64,000 nucleotides of DNA, from assembly GCA_015066115.1 (NCBI GenBank), contig SVOZ01000004.1:1-64000 (forward strand). The letters are read 5' to 3'. The DNA comes from Oscillospiraceae bacterium (GTDB lineage Bacteria > Bacillota > Clostridia > Oscillospirales > Ruminococcaceae). Below the pieces are notes generated by a model, which was not told the origin of the DNA, ran no database searches, and saw only the letters and a program-made list of their open reading frames with translations. Positions 38,554 to 47,907 of the stretch are shown piece after piece (the stretch's first letter is position 1; every line of letters begins with the position of its first letter). The position numbers were made by a program, and so were the translations under genes.

Positions 38554-38815
38554 AAAAACAATCCTTTCAAAACTATCAATTGGTACTATTCTACCATAAT
38601 AAATGAAAAATTCAAACAATTTTAACAAAAAAATGCAATTTGTTTGACAAGAGGGTGCAAAAAAATGTATAATATAATGAATTGTTTGTTGTTCGTTGCC
38701 TGTGTTTATTAAAAGTTTACAAATTTGAAAAAATTTGTACTCACCAGATAGACGGCAAAGCTGTAAAATTAAAAGGTACGGTGCCGCGAGCACTGCCGAT
38801 ACAGGAGGAAAAACT

Positions 38816-39775
38816 ATGACCATCGAGGTAAAAAATCTTACCAAAAGGTATGGACACAACAAAGCGGTCGACGACATCTCCTTTGAAATAAAGGAGGGCG
38901 AGATCGTTGGCTTTCTCGGACCAAACGGTGCCGGAAAAACCACTACAATGAATATTCTCACAGGCTACCTGTCTGCAAGTGAGGGCGTTGCAAAGATCGG
39001 CGGAAAGGATATCCTTGAAGAGCCCGACGAGGTTAAGAAAATGATTGGATACCTGCCCGAGCAGCCGCCCCTTTATCATCAGATGACGGTGCTTGAGTAT
39101 CTTAACTTTATTTATGAGCTTAAAAAGGTCAAGCTCCCGAGAGAAGAGCATATCGAGTCTATCTGCAGGCTTGTTCGTATCGATAATGTTGCAAAGCGCG
39201 TTATCGGCAACCTTTCAAAAGGTTATAAGCAGAGGGTCGGTATCGCTCAGGCGCTTATCGGAAATCCCCCGGTGCTTATTCTTGACGAGCCCACCGTTGG
39301 TCTTGACCCCAAGCAGATAATCGAGATAAGGACCCTTATCAAAAGGCTTGGCGAGAGCCACACAGTTATTCTTTCGTCGCACATTCTTTCTGAGGTGCAG
39401 GCGGTTTGCGACAGAATTCTTATCATAAATCAGGGCAAGCTTATTGCCGACAGCTCGGCTCAGGAGCTTACCAAATCCTTTGGCTCAACTTCAAACCTTA
39501 CCGTCAGAGTTGCGGCTTCGGATGAGGAGGCGCCTTTCCGTATGCTCGGAAAAATTCCCGGAGCCGAAAAGGTTGAAACCCTTGGCTGTAAAGAGGCCGG
39601 AAGCTTTGATTATGAAATAAAATCAAAGGACGGCGTTGACATCAGAAACGAGATAGTCAAGCGCGTTATCGAGCGCGGCTGGGGCCTTCTTATGATAAGG
39701 GCTCAGGAAGCAACCTTGGAAGAGATATTTATCGGTCTTGTTAATAAAACATCATCAAAGGGAGGTAAAAAATAA
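38816..39775 (+). CDS. ABC transporter ATP-binding protein (GldA-like)
   Basis: GFLGPNGAGKTTTMNILTGYL; LSKGYKQRVGIAQALIGNPPVLILDEPTVGLDP; RBS aggagg. Confidence 0.92.
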   Translation: MTIEVKNLTKRYGHNKAVDDISFEIKEGEIVGFLGPNGAGKTTTMNILTGYLSASEGVAKIGGKDILEEPDEVKKMIGYLPEQPPLYHQMTVLEYLNFIYELKKVKLPREEHIESICRLVRIDNVAKRVIGNLSKGYKQRVGIAQALIGNPPVLILDEPTVGLDPKQIIEIRTLIKRLGESHTVILSSHILSEVQAVCDRILIINQGKLIADSSAQELTKSFGSTSNLTVRVAASDEEAPFRMLGKIPGAEKVETLGCKEAGSFDYEIKSKDGVDIRNEIVKRVIERGWGLLMIRAQEATLEEIFIGLVNKTSSKGGKK

Positions 39776-40479
39776 TGCTGGCAATATTCAAAAGAGAATT
39801 TAAAAGCTTTTTTACAACACCTCTCGGATATGTAGTTCTTATAATATTCAATATCTTCAGCGGAATTTATTTCTGGTTCGGAACCCTTTATAATGACACC
39901 GTTGATATGAGCTATGTTTACAGTGGATTTACCGTTATAGTTCTTTCAACAATGCCCATCATCACAATGAGGCTTTTAAGCGAGGAACGCCGCCAGAAGA
40001 CAGACCAGGCGCTTTTGACCGCGCCCGTTTCGCTTGCAGGAATCGTTATGAGCAAGTTCTTTGCCGCGTTTCTGCTTTACCTTATCGGAATTTCGGTAAC
40101 ACTTGTTTACTCAACGGTTCTGGCATTCTTTGCCCAGCCCACCTGGGGATACATACTCGGAAACTATTTGGGACTTATGCTGCTCGGAGCGGCGCTTACC
40201 TCGGTTGGACTTCTTATCTCGTCAATAACCGAAAACCAGATAGTTGCCGCCTTTATAAGCCTTGCGGCAATGTTCCTGCTGCTTATGCTTGACACCGTTG
40301 CACAGCTCTTCCCGGTGCAGTTTATCTCCGATTTATTATATGCCCTTTCCTTCCAGACCCGTTACGACAATTTTGTTGCCGGAATGGTCTCTCTTTCGGA
40401 TATACTGTACTTTTTAAGCGCCACGGTAATATGTCTCTTCCTCACTACAAGGGTGATGGAAAAACGCCGCTGGAGCTAA
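39775..40479 (+). CDS. ABC transporter permease (GldF-like)
   Basis: FKREFKSFFTTPLGYVVLIIF; MPIITMRLLSEERRQKTDQALLTAPVS. Confidence 0.88.
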   Translation: MLAIFKREFKSFFTTPLGYVVLIIFNIFSGIYFWFGTLYNDTVDMSYVYSGFTVIVLSTMPIITMRLLSEERRQKTDQALLTAPVSLAGIVMSKFFAAFLLYLIGISVTLVYSTVLAFFAQPTWGYILGNYLGLMLLGAALTSVGLLISSITENQIVAAFISLAAMFLLLMLDTVAQLFPVQFISDLLYALSFQTRYDNFVAGMVSLSDILYFLSATVICLFLTTRVMEKRRWS

Positions 40480-40494
40480 TGAAAGGAGGATGCA

Positions 40495-42108
40495 GTGATG
40501 AGTTTCTTTAAGAAAGATAATAAAAACATCTCCGAAGAAATAGTTTCGGAAAACCAAAACATCGCCGCTCCTGCTGTGCAGGAAAAAAAGAGCGAGAGCT
40601 ATAAAAAGGTTAAAAGCAGCGGCAAGGTCGGGCTTACAAAGACAGAGCTTATGCGCCGCCTAAAGTACGGCTCGCTTTCAACAGTTCTCACCATCGTGTT
40701 TATAATCGCAGTTATTCTGGCAAACATTTTGGTTCAGACCCTTGCATACAAGATCCCCGGATTTACTATCGACACCTCGGCTTATAAATATTACGAGCTT
40801 TCGGATGAGTCTATTGAGTATCTCGGAACGCTTGATGATTACGAGATCGAGATAATCTTTATCGGCTCAAAGCAGGATCTTCGCAACCACATTTACTACA
40901 GCAAGATATGCGCTCTTGCCGAAAACTACGAGAAGTATGCAGAAAATCTCAAGGTCTCTTATGTTGACATTGACAAAAACCCCGGATTTACTGCAAATTA
41001 TGACAACATCGAGCTTACCGACGGCGATGCCCTTGTTGTCTGCGGCAACAGATACAATCAGCTCACCTCGGCAGACTTTCTTTACGCCGAAAGTGATGAC
41101 GAGGACGGCTCTGCCGATTCGTCAACCGATACCTCTGCAAAAGAGTATAGCCTCACCGCTGAGTACGCTCTGACAACTGCCATAATGGTTGTAACCGCTT
41201 CTGACCATCCTCAGGCTACCATTATCACAGGCCACGGTGAAAAAGAGCTTGAAAAGCTTGAAACGATGCTTAAAAATAACGGTTATGACCTTAACAGACA
41301 GAGCATCTTCAGCGAGATAAACTATGACAGCGATATTCTCATAATCTCGGCTCCCACCAAGGACTATTCCGAGGATGATCTTAAAAAGCTGGATGATTAT
41401 CTCTATAACAACGGAAAGTACGGCAAAAACGTTATTTATGTAGCCGACTACACCCAGCCGGTGCTTCCCAACCTCGAGGCATTCCTTTATGACTGGGGAA
41501 TCGAGCTTGAGAGCGGATTTGTTTATGAAACAGACAATGAGCTTGTTTATGCCGGCAACCCCGGAATAACAAACCTAAGCTTTATTGATCCCAACCTTAC
41601 CCTTTCTGCCGCATTAGCGGAGGTAACTGCCTGCGGCTATTACGGCAAGCCTGCAAAGATAGCAAATAAGCTTGATATTGATATGGAAAACACCGTTATC
41701 CTTCAGCACACCGAAACCTCCGATATAGGAACTGCAACCTCCGACGGAGTTGAGGGAAAAGACAAGCTTTATCCCTATGTTGCAATGGCTCGCACCACCC
41801 ACTCAAGATACAGCCAGGATATCGAGATCATGGAATCCAGCCTCTTGTTTGTAAACTCAACAGGCTTCTTTGAGGGAGTTCTTTTTGAGAGAGATTATTT
41901 TGCAAACGCAGATATTACAATTGCGGCAATTGATGACCTTCTCGGAAGAGATAACACATTCCTTTTGCCCTCAAAAAATCTTACACCCGCAGCTCTTTCC
42001 ATCAGCTACGATCAGGCAAACCTGATCGGCTCGATCGCGGCCATCGTGGTTCCTGTGCTTATTCTTATAGCCTGTCTTATCGTTTATATTCGCAGGAGGT
42101 TCTCATGA
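40495..42108 (+). CDS. GldG-like ABC transporter auxiliary protein
   Basis: N- and C-terminal TM; ATIITGHGEKELEKLETMLKNNGYDLNRQ. Confidence 0.82.
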   Translation: MMSFFKKDNKNISEEIVSENQNIAAPAVQEKKSESYKKVKSSGKVGLTKTELMRRLKYGSLSTVLTIVFIIAVILANILVQTLAYKIPGFTIDTSAYKYYELSDESIEYLGTLDDYEIEIIFIGSKQDLRNHIYYSKICALAENYEKYAENLKVSYVDIDKNPGFTANYDNIELTDGDALVVCGNRYNQLTSADFLYAESDDEDGSADSSTDTSAKEYSLTAEYALTTAIMVVTASDHPQATIITGHGEKELEKLETMLKNNGYDLNRQSIFSEINYDSDILIISAPTKDYSEDDLKKLDDYLYNNGKYGKNVIYVADYTQPVLPNLEAFLYDWGIELESGFVYETDNELVYAGNPGITNLSFIDPNLTLSAALAEVTACGYYGKPAKIANKLDIDMENTVILQHTETSDIGTATSDGVEGKDKLYPYVAMARTTHSRYSQDIEIMESSLLFVNSTGFFEGVLFERDYFANADITIAAIDDLLGRDNTFLLPSKNLTPAALSISYDQANLIGSIAAIVVPVLILIACLIVYIRRRFS

Positions 42109-43613
42109 GTAAAAGACTGCGCACAATTATTATTTCGTCAGTGGCGGTTCTGCTGCTTTTGGCGGCTGTGCTTGTTGTCGGCCTTCTTCCTCAGAATTTG
42201 GGACAATCATCAAGCCAGAACGCATCAAGTTCTATTTCTCAGAACGATGTGCCCGATGAGTACGGCGAGATACCTATATATGCATTTAATTCCGATCAGC
42301 TTTTAATGGCTGAAGTTGAAAACAAGCTTGGCGGATTTACCCTTGTTAAAAAGGGCGAGGATAAGTATGTCCTTGAAGGAATGGAGGATTATGCCCTCAA
42401 TTCCGACTCTGTCACCGCTATAACCACCAACGCCGCTCAGCTTTCGGCCACCAAGCTTATCTCTGAGCACCCTGATGACCTTGAGCCTTACGGCCTTGCA
42501 GAGCCTATCGCAAAGGTAAAGCTTTCATTTGACACAGGCGAGGTTGTTGAGATCTGGATCGGCGAGACCTCGGCAACGGGATCAAAATATATCTACATTA
42601 AAAGCAGTGATAAGATCTATCTTACCTATGGCGGATGGTCAAGCGTTTTTGAGTACAGATACACCTTCTATCTTGATATGACGGTTGTTGACGATATTGA
42701 AACCGATGAGGACGGAAAGGATATAGATCCCCACGTTAAAAAGATAAGCTATTTTGGAAAAGGCCTTAAAACACCTATAATTCTTGAGGAAAACCCCGAG
42801 TATATAGCCGAGGTTGAAAGGCTTGATGCTGTAGAGGATGGGGAAAAGGTTGAGGCCAAGGTGCTCCCGGCACAGTATGTTTTCCTCTCGCCCTTTAAGG
42901 CGGACGCTTCTAATGACAGCTTTGCAGGAAAGCAGTATGACTATTTCGGTCTTACCGCTGAAGAGATCTATTCCCCTAACCCCACCGCCAAGGATTTTAA
43001 GGATTGCGGCCTTGATGACCCGTATATGAATATAGAACTGGTAACCGCCAAGAGAACCATAAAGATAAAGCTCGGCGGCACCCTTACCTATAACGAAAAA
43101 CCCTGCTTCTATGTTTCGTCAAGTGACCGAGATTCGATATTTATTGTTTCTTCCGAGTACTTTACCTTCTTTAAGGAAGATATGATAGATTATATGAGTG
43201 CCATTGTTGTAAACGTTATGATAGACGATATAAAGGACCTTACCATCCAGCACGGAAAGGACAAATACGTCTTTGAAACAACCGGCGAGGGTGAGGATCT
43301 CGTTATCCGTTATAACGGCAAAAAGCTTTCGACCAGCGAGTACCGCGACCTCTATCAGCTTATTATGCTCGTTTACTGTGAGGAGTCGGTAGAGCCCGGG
43401 CAGTATAAGGGCGATGGCGACTTTACCATCACCTACACCTACCGCGATAAAGAAAAGGTCGATGTTGTTGAGTATGTCAAGGTTGCAAGCAGAAAGTATA
43501 TGATCCGCTTAAACGGAAGCGATCTTGGATTGGTTCGCTCTAAGTATGTTGACACATTGGCTCTGGGCATTACCGAATTTATAAACGGAAGAGATGTTCC
43601 CAGCACCTATTAA
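42105..43613 (+). CDS. DUF4340 domain-containing protein
   Basis: N-terminal TM then repeated beta-rich domains (YALNSDSVTAITTNAAQLSATKLI... EPYGLAEPIAKVKLSF); location after the GldFG-like genes. Confidence 0.78.
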   Translation: MSKRLRTIIISSVAVLLLLAAVLVVGLLPQNLGQSSSQNASSSISQNDVPDEYGEIPIYAFNSDQLLMAEVENKLGGFTLVKKGEDKYVLEGMEDYALNSDSVTAITTNAAQLSATKLISEHPDDLEPYGLAEPIAKVKLSFDTGEVVEIWIGETSATGSKYIYIKSSDKIYLTYGGWSSVFEYRYTFYLDMTVVDDIETDEDGKDIDPHVKKISYFGKGLKTPIILEENPEYIAEVERLDAVEDGEKVEAKVLPAQYVFLSPFKADASNDSFAGKQYDYFGLTAEEIYSPNPTAKDFKDCGLDDPYMNIELVTAKRTIKIKLGGTLTYNEKPCFYVSSSDRDSIFIVSSEYFTFFKEDMIDYMSAIVVNVMIDDIKDLTIQHGKDKYVFETTGEGEDLVIRYNGKKLSTSEYRDLYQLIMLVYCEESVEPGQYKGDGDFTITYTYRDKEKVDVVEYVKVASRKYMIRLNGSDLGLVRSKYVDTLALGITEFINGRDVPSTY

Positions 43614-43648
43614 AGAAAAACGCACCCGAGAGGGTGCGTTTTTTAAGT

Positions 43649-43712
43649 GAAGAGTGAAAAGTGAATAGTGAAGAGGTTTTTAGGGGTTTTGCGGGAGCAA
43701 AACCCCTAAAAC
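43649..43712. repeat. GTGAARA heptamer repeat with GGGGTTTTGC..GCAAAACCCC hairpin, copy 1
   Basis: gtgaagagtgaaaagtgaatagtgaagagg...aggggttttgcgggagcaaaacccct; same composite at 53184-53251. Confidence 0.75.
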
Positions 43713-43930
43713 TTTAATTCGTCGTTATAATGCTTGCAATATTTTGGAATGGTGCGGTTTGTGTGAATGTCGTCGCGCGTAAAATACTCCTCGCAAACCT
43801 TGTCATATCCCGAAACGCGCTTGACCTTAATGTAACAGATGGCCTCATCAATGGAATTTTCTTCTAAAAACCACAGATAATGCTTACAAAAACCGCAGAT
43901 CACTTCGTTTGCCATTACACATCTCTCCAA
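43706..43930 (-). CDS. Small five-Cys protein (putative zinc-binding), family member 2
   Basis: MERCVMANEVICGFCKHYLWFLEENSIDEAICYIKVKRVSGYDKVCEEYFTRDDIHTNRTIPKYCKHYNDELKF. Confidence 0.75.
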   Translation of the reverse strand: MERCVMANEVICGFCKHYLWFLEENSIDEAICYIKVKRVSGYDKVCEEYFTRDDIHTNRTIPKYCKHYNDELKF

Positions 43931-43957
43931 TCATTTGTCTGTTAATGGTATCACATA

Positions 43958-43981
43958 TTGAGATATTTGTCAATATCTCAA
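43958..43981. promoter_or_regulatory. Candidate operator: perfect 10-bp inverted repeat between divergent Cys-rich gene and XRE gene
   Basis: TTGAGATATT-tgtc-AATATCTCAA. Confidence 0.75.
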
Positions 43982-44034
43982 ACTGCGATTACATATAATA
44001 ATGTCAGATTATTGTGTGTTAGGGAGGCAGGTCA

Positions 44035-44238
44035 GTGAGGCTTAAAGATTTAAGAGAAGATAATGATATAACTCAAAAAACCATTGCCGAGTACCTTCAT
44101 ATAAAGCAAAACACCTATTCCCAATATGAAAACGGACAAAGGCAAATTCCCATAGACGCCCTTATTCTTTTAGCAAAGTTTTATAACACATCCACTGACT
44201 ATATTTTAGAACTAACTAACAATCCAAAACCATACTAA
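44035..44238 (+). CDS. XRE-family HTH regulator
   Basis: MRLKDLREDNDITQKTIAEYLHIKQNTYSQYENGQRQIPIDALILLAKFYNTSTDYILELT. Confidence 0.88.
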   Translation: MRLKDLREDNDITQKTIAEYLHIKQNTYSQYENGQRQIPIDALILLAKFYNTSTDYILELTNNPKPY

Positions 44239-44319
44239 AAAGGACATGGAACCTAAAGTCCTTTTTGTTGTTTTGTAACTGAATATATTAGTCTGAACAA
44301 CGGCTCTAGGGGTGATTTT

Positions 44320-44523
44320 ATGAAAGGTTTGCGAGAAATAAGAAAAAAGCGAAAGCTTAATCAGCAAAAGGTTGCGCTTGATTTAAATATTTCCAGAGAA
44401 AGCATCTCTTTTTACGAAAACGGCAAAAAAGAACCGTCTTTGGCACTTCTTATTGCCATGTCTAAGTATTTTAATGTTTCTATTGATTATTTAATAACAG
44501 GCAAAGATTTTGAAAAGAAATAA
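44320..44523 (+). CDS. XRE-family HTH regulator
   Basis: MKGLREIRKKRKLNQQKVALDLNISRESISFYENGKKEPSLALLIAMSKYFNVSIDYLITG. Confidence 0.88.
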   Translation: MKGLREIRKKRKLNQQKVALDLNISRESISFYENGKKEPSLALLIAMSKYFNVSIDYLITGKDFEKK

Positions 44524-44525
44524 CG

Positions 44526-44557
44526 CAAAACGCGGGAGCAATTCTCCTGCGTTTTTT
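44526..44557 (+). terminator. Rho-independent terminator
   Basis: aaaacgcgggagcaattctcctgcgtttttt. Confidence 0.75.
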
Positions 44558-44563
44558 GTTTTT

Positions 44564-44636
44564 GTAGGGAATGGATTTATCCATTCCGTAAAGAAGGTTA
44601 TACCATTTTTTCGGAAGGCATAAATGCCTTCCCTAC
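44564..44636. repeat. GTAGGGA-bounded palindromic repeat element
   Basis: gtagggaatggatttatccattccg...cggaaggcataaatgccttccctac; ends form inverted repeats, each arm a hairpin. Confidence 0.75.
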
Positions 44637-44784
44637 GTTTTTTTGATGCGTTTTTGCAATGAAAAAGGGACTAAAGAGGCAGGGAGGGTGACGAAATTTG
44701 CAAAAAGTCAAAAAAATACAAAAAAATGTCAAAAATTTATCAAAAAACCACTTTTTAGGTATTTATTTTTTTAAAAGAGTTTGC

Positions 44785-44942
44785 TATAATGTTTATAGAA
44801 TGTTGAAATGCGCCCTGGCGTTTCAGCAAGCCGATAAAATCGGCTTAAAGCAAAGTAAAATTCACATTTTATTTTGCTGCACAAGCATTTAAATGGTTAG
44901 AGTCAAATTTCCCTTGAAACTTGCCTTAGGATAGCCTTTATA
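44785..44942. repeat. Multi-hairpin MITE-like element, copy B (inverted, shortened)
   Basis: tataatgtttatagaatgttgaaatgcgccctggcgtttca-gc-aagccgataaaatcggctt-aaagcaaagtaaaattcacattttattttgctgcac...atagcctttata; reverse complement aligns with 24138-24346. Confidence 0.78.
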
Positions 44943-44986
44943 ATGTGAGTGCATGGGTTTTGTTATTATAAATAGGAGGTAAAATT

Positions 44987-45481
44987 ATGGCAAACACGAT
45001 TTGCAAGGTTCCTTTTAAGGGAACTGCAGAGCAGAAAGCAAAGCTTGATAAGGTTATTGCTGAGCTCAAGGACCAAAAGGGCTGCCTTATGCCTGTTATG
45101 CAGAAAGCACAGGACATTTACGGCTACCTGCCCATCGAAGTACAAAAAATGATAGCAGAAGGCTTAAACCTTCCTCTTGAGGATGTTTACGGAGTAGCAA
45201 CCTTCTATGCACAGTTTGCTCTCAATCCCAAGGGCAAGTACAGAGTTTCTGTCTGTCTGGGAACTGCCTGCTATGTTAAAGGCGCAGGCGATATTTTCGA
45301 CAAATTCTCCGAGAAACTCGGAATCGGTAACGGTGAATGCACCGACGATGCAAAGTTCTCGTTAGAGGCTTGCCGTTGCATCGGCGCTTGCGGACTTGCT
45401 CCTGTTTTAACTGTTAACGACGAGGTTTACGGAAGACTTACCGTTGACGATGTTGACGGCATCATAGCAAAGTACAACTGA
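44987..45481 (+). CDS. hydC: NADH-dependent [FeFe]-hydrogenase subunit HydC / NuoE-like (2Fe-2S)
   Basis: LMPVMQKAQDIYGYLPIEVQKMIAEGL; CLGTACYVKGA...CRCIGACGLAPV. Confidence 0.92.
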   Translation: MANTICKVPFKGTAEQKAKLDKVIAELKDQKGCLMPVMQKAQDIYGYLPIEVQKMIAEGLNLPLEDVYGVATFYAQFALNPKGKYRVSVCLGTACYVKGAGDIFDKFSEKLGIGNGECTDDAKFSLEACRCIGACGLAPVLTVNDEVYGRLTVDDVDGIIAKYN

Positions 45482-45511
45482 TAACTTTATTTAGTAAAGG
45501 ACAGTAACTGT

Positions 45512-45868
45512 ATGAAGATCAGTACTATTAAAGACCTTCTTGAAGCCGATGTTATTTGTAATGAAGAGCTTTTGGGAAAGCATGTTTATTCAGCCTGCGG
45601 AAGCGACATGATGAGCGATGTGCTCGCATACGTTAAGGACCAGGCAGTTTTGCTTACAGGACTTGTAAACTCCCAGGTGGTAAGAACCGCCGAAATGATG
45701 GATATGGTTTGCATAGTCTTTGTTCGTTCAAAGCAGCCCACTCCCGAAATGATAGAGCTTGCTCGTGAGAGCGGCATCGTTCTTTTAGCCACCAAAAGAA
45801 GAATGTATGAGGCTTGCGGCCTTCTTTATGAGGGCGGACTTGTCGGAAATAAGGTAAAAAATGGCTGA
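45512..45868 (+). CDS. DRTGG domain-like protein
   Basis: CGSDMMSDVLAYVKDQAVLLTGLVNSQVVRTAEMMDMVCIVFVRSKQPTPEMI; common in hydrogenase maturation/regulation loci. Confidence 0.78.
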   Translation: MKISTIKDLLEADVICNEELLGKHVYSACGSDMMSDVLAYVKDQAVLLTGLVNSQVVRTAEMMDMVCIVFVRSKQPTPEMIELARESGIVLLATKRRMYEACGLLYEGGLVGNKVKNG

Positions 45869-46286
45869 GTCATTAACCTTTAAATTCGACGTTGACGGGT
45901 CTGACTTTACATCGGCTGGTCAGGCATCGGTAAAGGTAAAGAAGAACCTGCGCCAGCTCGGGCTTTCTCCTGAGATCATCCGCAGGGTGTCGATCGCAAT
46001 GTATGAGGGCGAGATAAATATGGTGATCCACGCAGGCGGCGGCACTGCTACAGTAACCGTCAGCGAGCAGGATATAACCATCCTCTTAAGCGATAGGGGC
46101 CCCGGAATAAAGGACATTGATAAGGCTATGCAGGAAGGATTTTCCACTGCGAGCGACAATGTGCGCTCTCTCGGTTTTGGTGCCGGAATGGGTCTTCCCA
46201 ATATGAAGCGCTACACCGATTTTATGGAGATACGTTCAATAGTCGGCGAAGGAACCGATATTACAATGAAGGTCAATATAAAATAA
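45861..46286 (+). CDS. RsbW-like ATP-binding (HATPase_c) protein
   Basis: VSIAMYEGEINMVIHAGGG...ILLSDRGPGIKDIDKAMQEGFSTASDNVRSLGFGAGMGLPNMKRY. Confidence 0.85.
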   Translation: MAESLTFKFDVDGSDFTSAGQASVKVKKNLRQLGLSPEIIRRVSIAMYEGEINMVIHAGGGTATVTVSEQDITILLSDRGPGIKDIDKAMQEGFSTASDNVRSLGFGAGMGLPNMKRYTDFMEIRSIVGEGTDITMKVNIK

Positions 46287-46311
46287 TTGATAATCCGGCA
46301 GGTATTGTTTT

Positions 46312-47565
46312 ATGAACACATATAAGCATTCGGTTTATCTCGATGTTTCTAAGTGTAACGGCTGTACCACCTGCCTGCGCCACTGTCCCACAGAGGCGAT
46401 AAGGATAAGGAATGATCACGCCGTTATAAATGAGGATAGATGTATCGACTGCGGTGAATGTATAAGGGTTTGTCCGAACCACGCAAAGAAAGCCAAGCGC
46501 GACAGTTTGGATGAGCTTAAAAACTTCAGATATAAGATTGCTCTTCCTGCTCCCACACTCTATGGGCAGTTTGAAAATCTTGATGATGTTGACTATGTTC
46601 TTGACGGACTTTTAAAAATAGGCTTTGACTCGGTCTTTGAGGTTTCTGCGGCTGCCGAGCTTGTATCGGCTTACACCAGAGTTTATCTCAAGGAAAACAA
46701 CATTCAAAAGCCTGCAATAAGTTCGGCTTGTCCGGCTGTGTTGCGGCTTATCGGCTTAAGATTTCCGTCCCTTCTTGACAACATCGTACATATGCTGCCG
46801 CCAATGGAAGTTGCGGCGCGGCTTGCAAGAGAAAAGGCGCTCAGAGAGCACCCCGAGCTTAAAGACAACGACATCGGAGTTTTCTTCATTTCACCCTGTC
46901 CCGCAAAGGTCAGTTATGTTAAAAACGGCTTTGCAGACTACAAGAGCGCAGTTGATGCAGTTGTTTCAATAAGTGACTTGTATTTTCCGCTCATAAATGA
47001 AATGAAACAGTCAAGCGACATTCCGTCACTCTCAAATTCGGGAGTTATCGGAATAGGCTGGGCAACATCGGGCGGAGAATCCACCGCGATATTTAACGAA
47101 AGTTACCTCGCGGCAGACGGAATTGACAATGTTATAAAGGTGCTCGACCAGATTGAGAATGACAGTATTCCAAATCTTGAGTTTGTTGAGCTTAACGCCT
47201 GCACAGGAGGATGTGTTGGCGGAGTTATGACCATTCAGAACCCCTTTATTGCAAGGGCAAGGCTCAGAAGCCTTCGCAGGTATCTGCCCGTTTCGCAAAA
47301 CTTTTTGCCTGAGGACAAAAAAGGCTCGGTCGCAAGAGAATTCCTCTTTGAGAATTTCCCCGATTATCATCCCATTTCACAGCTCAGCAGTAATATGGCT
47401 GAGTCGATGAGGATGATGGCGGAAATAAACTCGCTTAAAGAGGAGCTTCCGGGAATCGACTGCGGAAGCTGCGGAGCGCCAAACTGCAGAGCATTCGCCG
47501 AGGACATAGTAAAGGGTAATGCATCTATTGAAAACTGTCCGATTTTAAAAAGCAGAAAAAACTAA
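46312..47565 (+). CDS. [Fe-S] / sensory-type [FeFe]-hydrogenase-like protein (HydS, group D-like)
   Basis: 2x[4Fe-4S] CNGCTTCLRHCP / CIDCGECIRVCP; SSACPAVLRL, ISPCPAKV, ELNACTGGCVGG; C-terminal CGSCGAPNCRAFAEDIVKG. Confidence 0.85.
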   Translation: MNTYKHSVYLDVSKCNGCTTCLRHCPTEAIRIRNDHAVINEDRCIDCGECIRVCPNHAKKAKRDSLDELKNFRYKIALPAPTLYGQFENLDDVDYVLDGLLKIGFDSVFEVSAAAELVSAYTRVYLKENNIQKPAISSACPAVLRLIGLRFPSLLDNIVHMLPPMEVAARLAREKALREHPELKDNDIGVFFISPCPAKVSYVKNGFADYKSAVDAVVSISDLYFPLINEMKQSSDIPSLSNSGVIGIGWATSGGESTAIFNESYLAADGIDNVIKVLDQIENDSIPNLEFVELNACTGGCVGGVMTIQNPFIARARLRSLRRYLPVSQNFLPEDKKGSVAREFLFENFPDYHPISQLSSNMAESMRMMAEINSLKEELPGIDCGSCGAPNCRAFAEDIVKGNASIENCPILKSRKN

Positions 47566-47580
47566 AGGTCGGTGAAACAG

Positions 47581-47907
47581 ATGACTGTAAATGAGCTTGC
47601 AGAAAAGGCAGGATTAAAGCCTGTTTTAGTGCCGGACGGCGACAGAGAGGTTTGCGGCGCCTATTGCGGTGACCTCTTAAGCTGGGTGATGGGCAGAGCT
47701 CAGAGCGACAATGTCTGGATCACCATAATGAGCAATCTAAATGTTATCGCGGTGGCTTCGCTTTCGGATGTGAGCTGTGTGCTCCTTGCAGAAGGAGTAG
47801 AGCTTAGTGAAGACGCAAAAAAAGCCGCCGAGGAAAAAGATATCAATATTCTTGTGTCGGAAAAAAGCACCTATGAGCTTGCGGTTTTGTTAGGAAGTTT
47901 GATATGA
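47581..47907 (+). CDS. DRTGG domain-like protein
   Basis: MTVNELAEKAGLKPVLVPDGDREVCGAYCGDLLSWVMGRAQSDNVWITIMSNLNVIAVAS. Confidence 0.78.
   Translation: MTVNELAEKAGLKPVLVPDGDREVCGAYCGDLLSWVMGRAQSDNVWITIMSNLNVIAVASLSDVSCVLLAEGVELSEDAKKAAEEKDINILVSEKSTYELAVLLGSLI

Noticed and set aside
38700-38815. Possible riboswitch in the leader of the Gld-like ABC operon (cggtgc-cgcga-gcactg hairpin, cggca..tgccg pairing)
   Set aside because: Some hairpins are visible but I could not match any known riboswitch core (c-di-GMP, preQ1, ZTP, SAM). Needs an Infernal search before any call.
44698-44892. 64-aa plus-strand ORF before the hydrogenase operon
   Set aside because: Translates the multi-hairpin element itself; no convincing start context.
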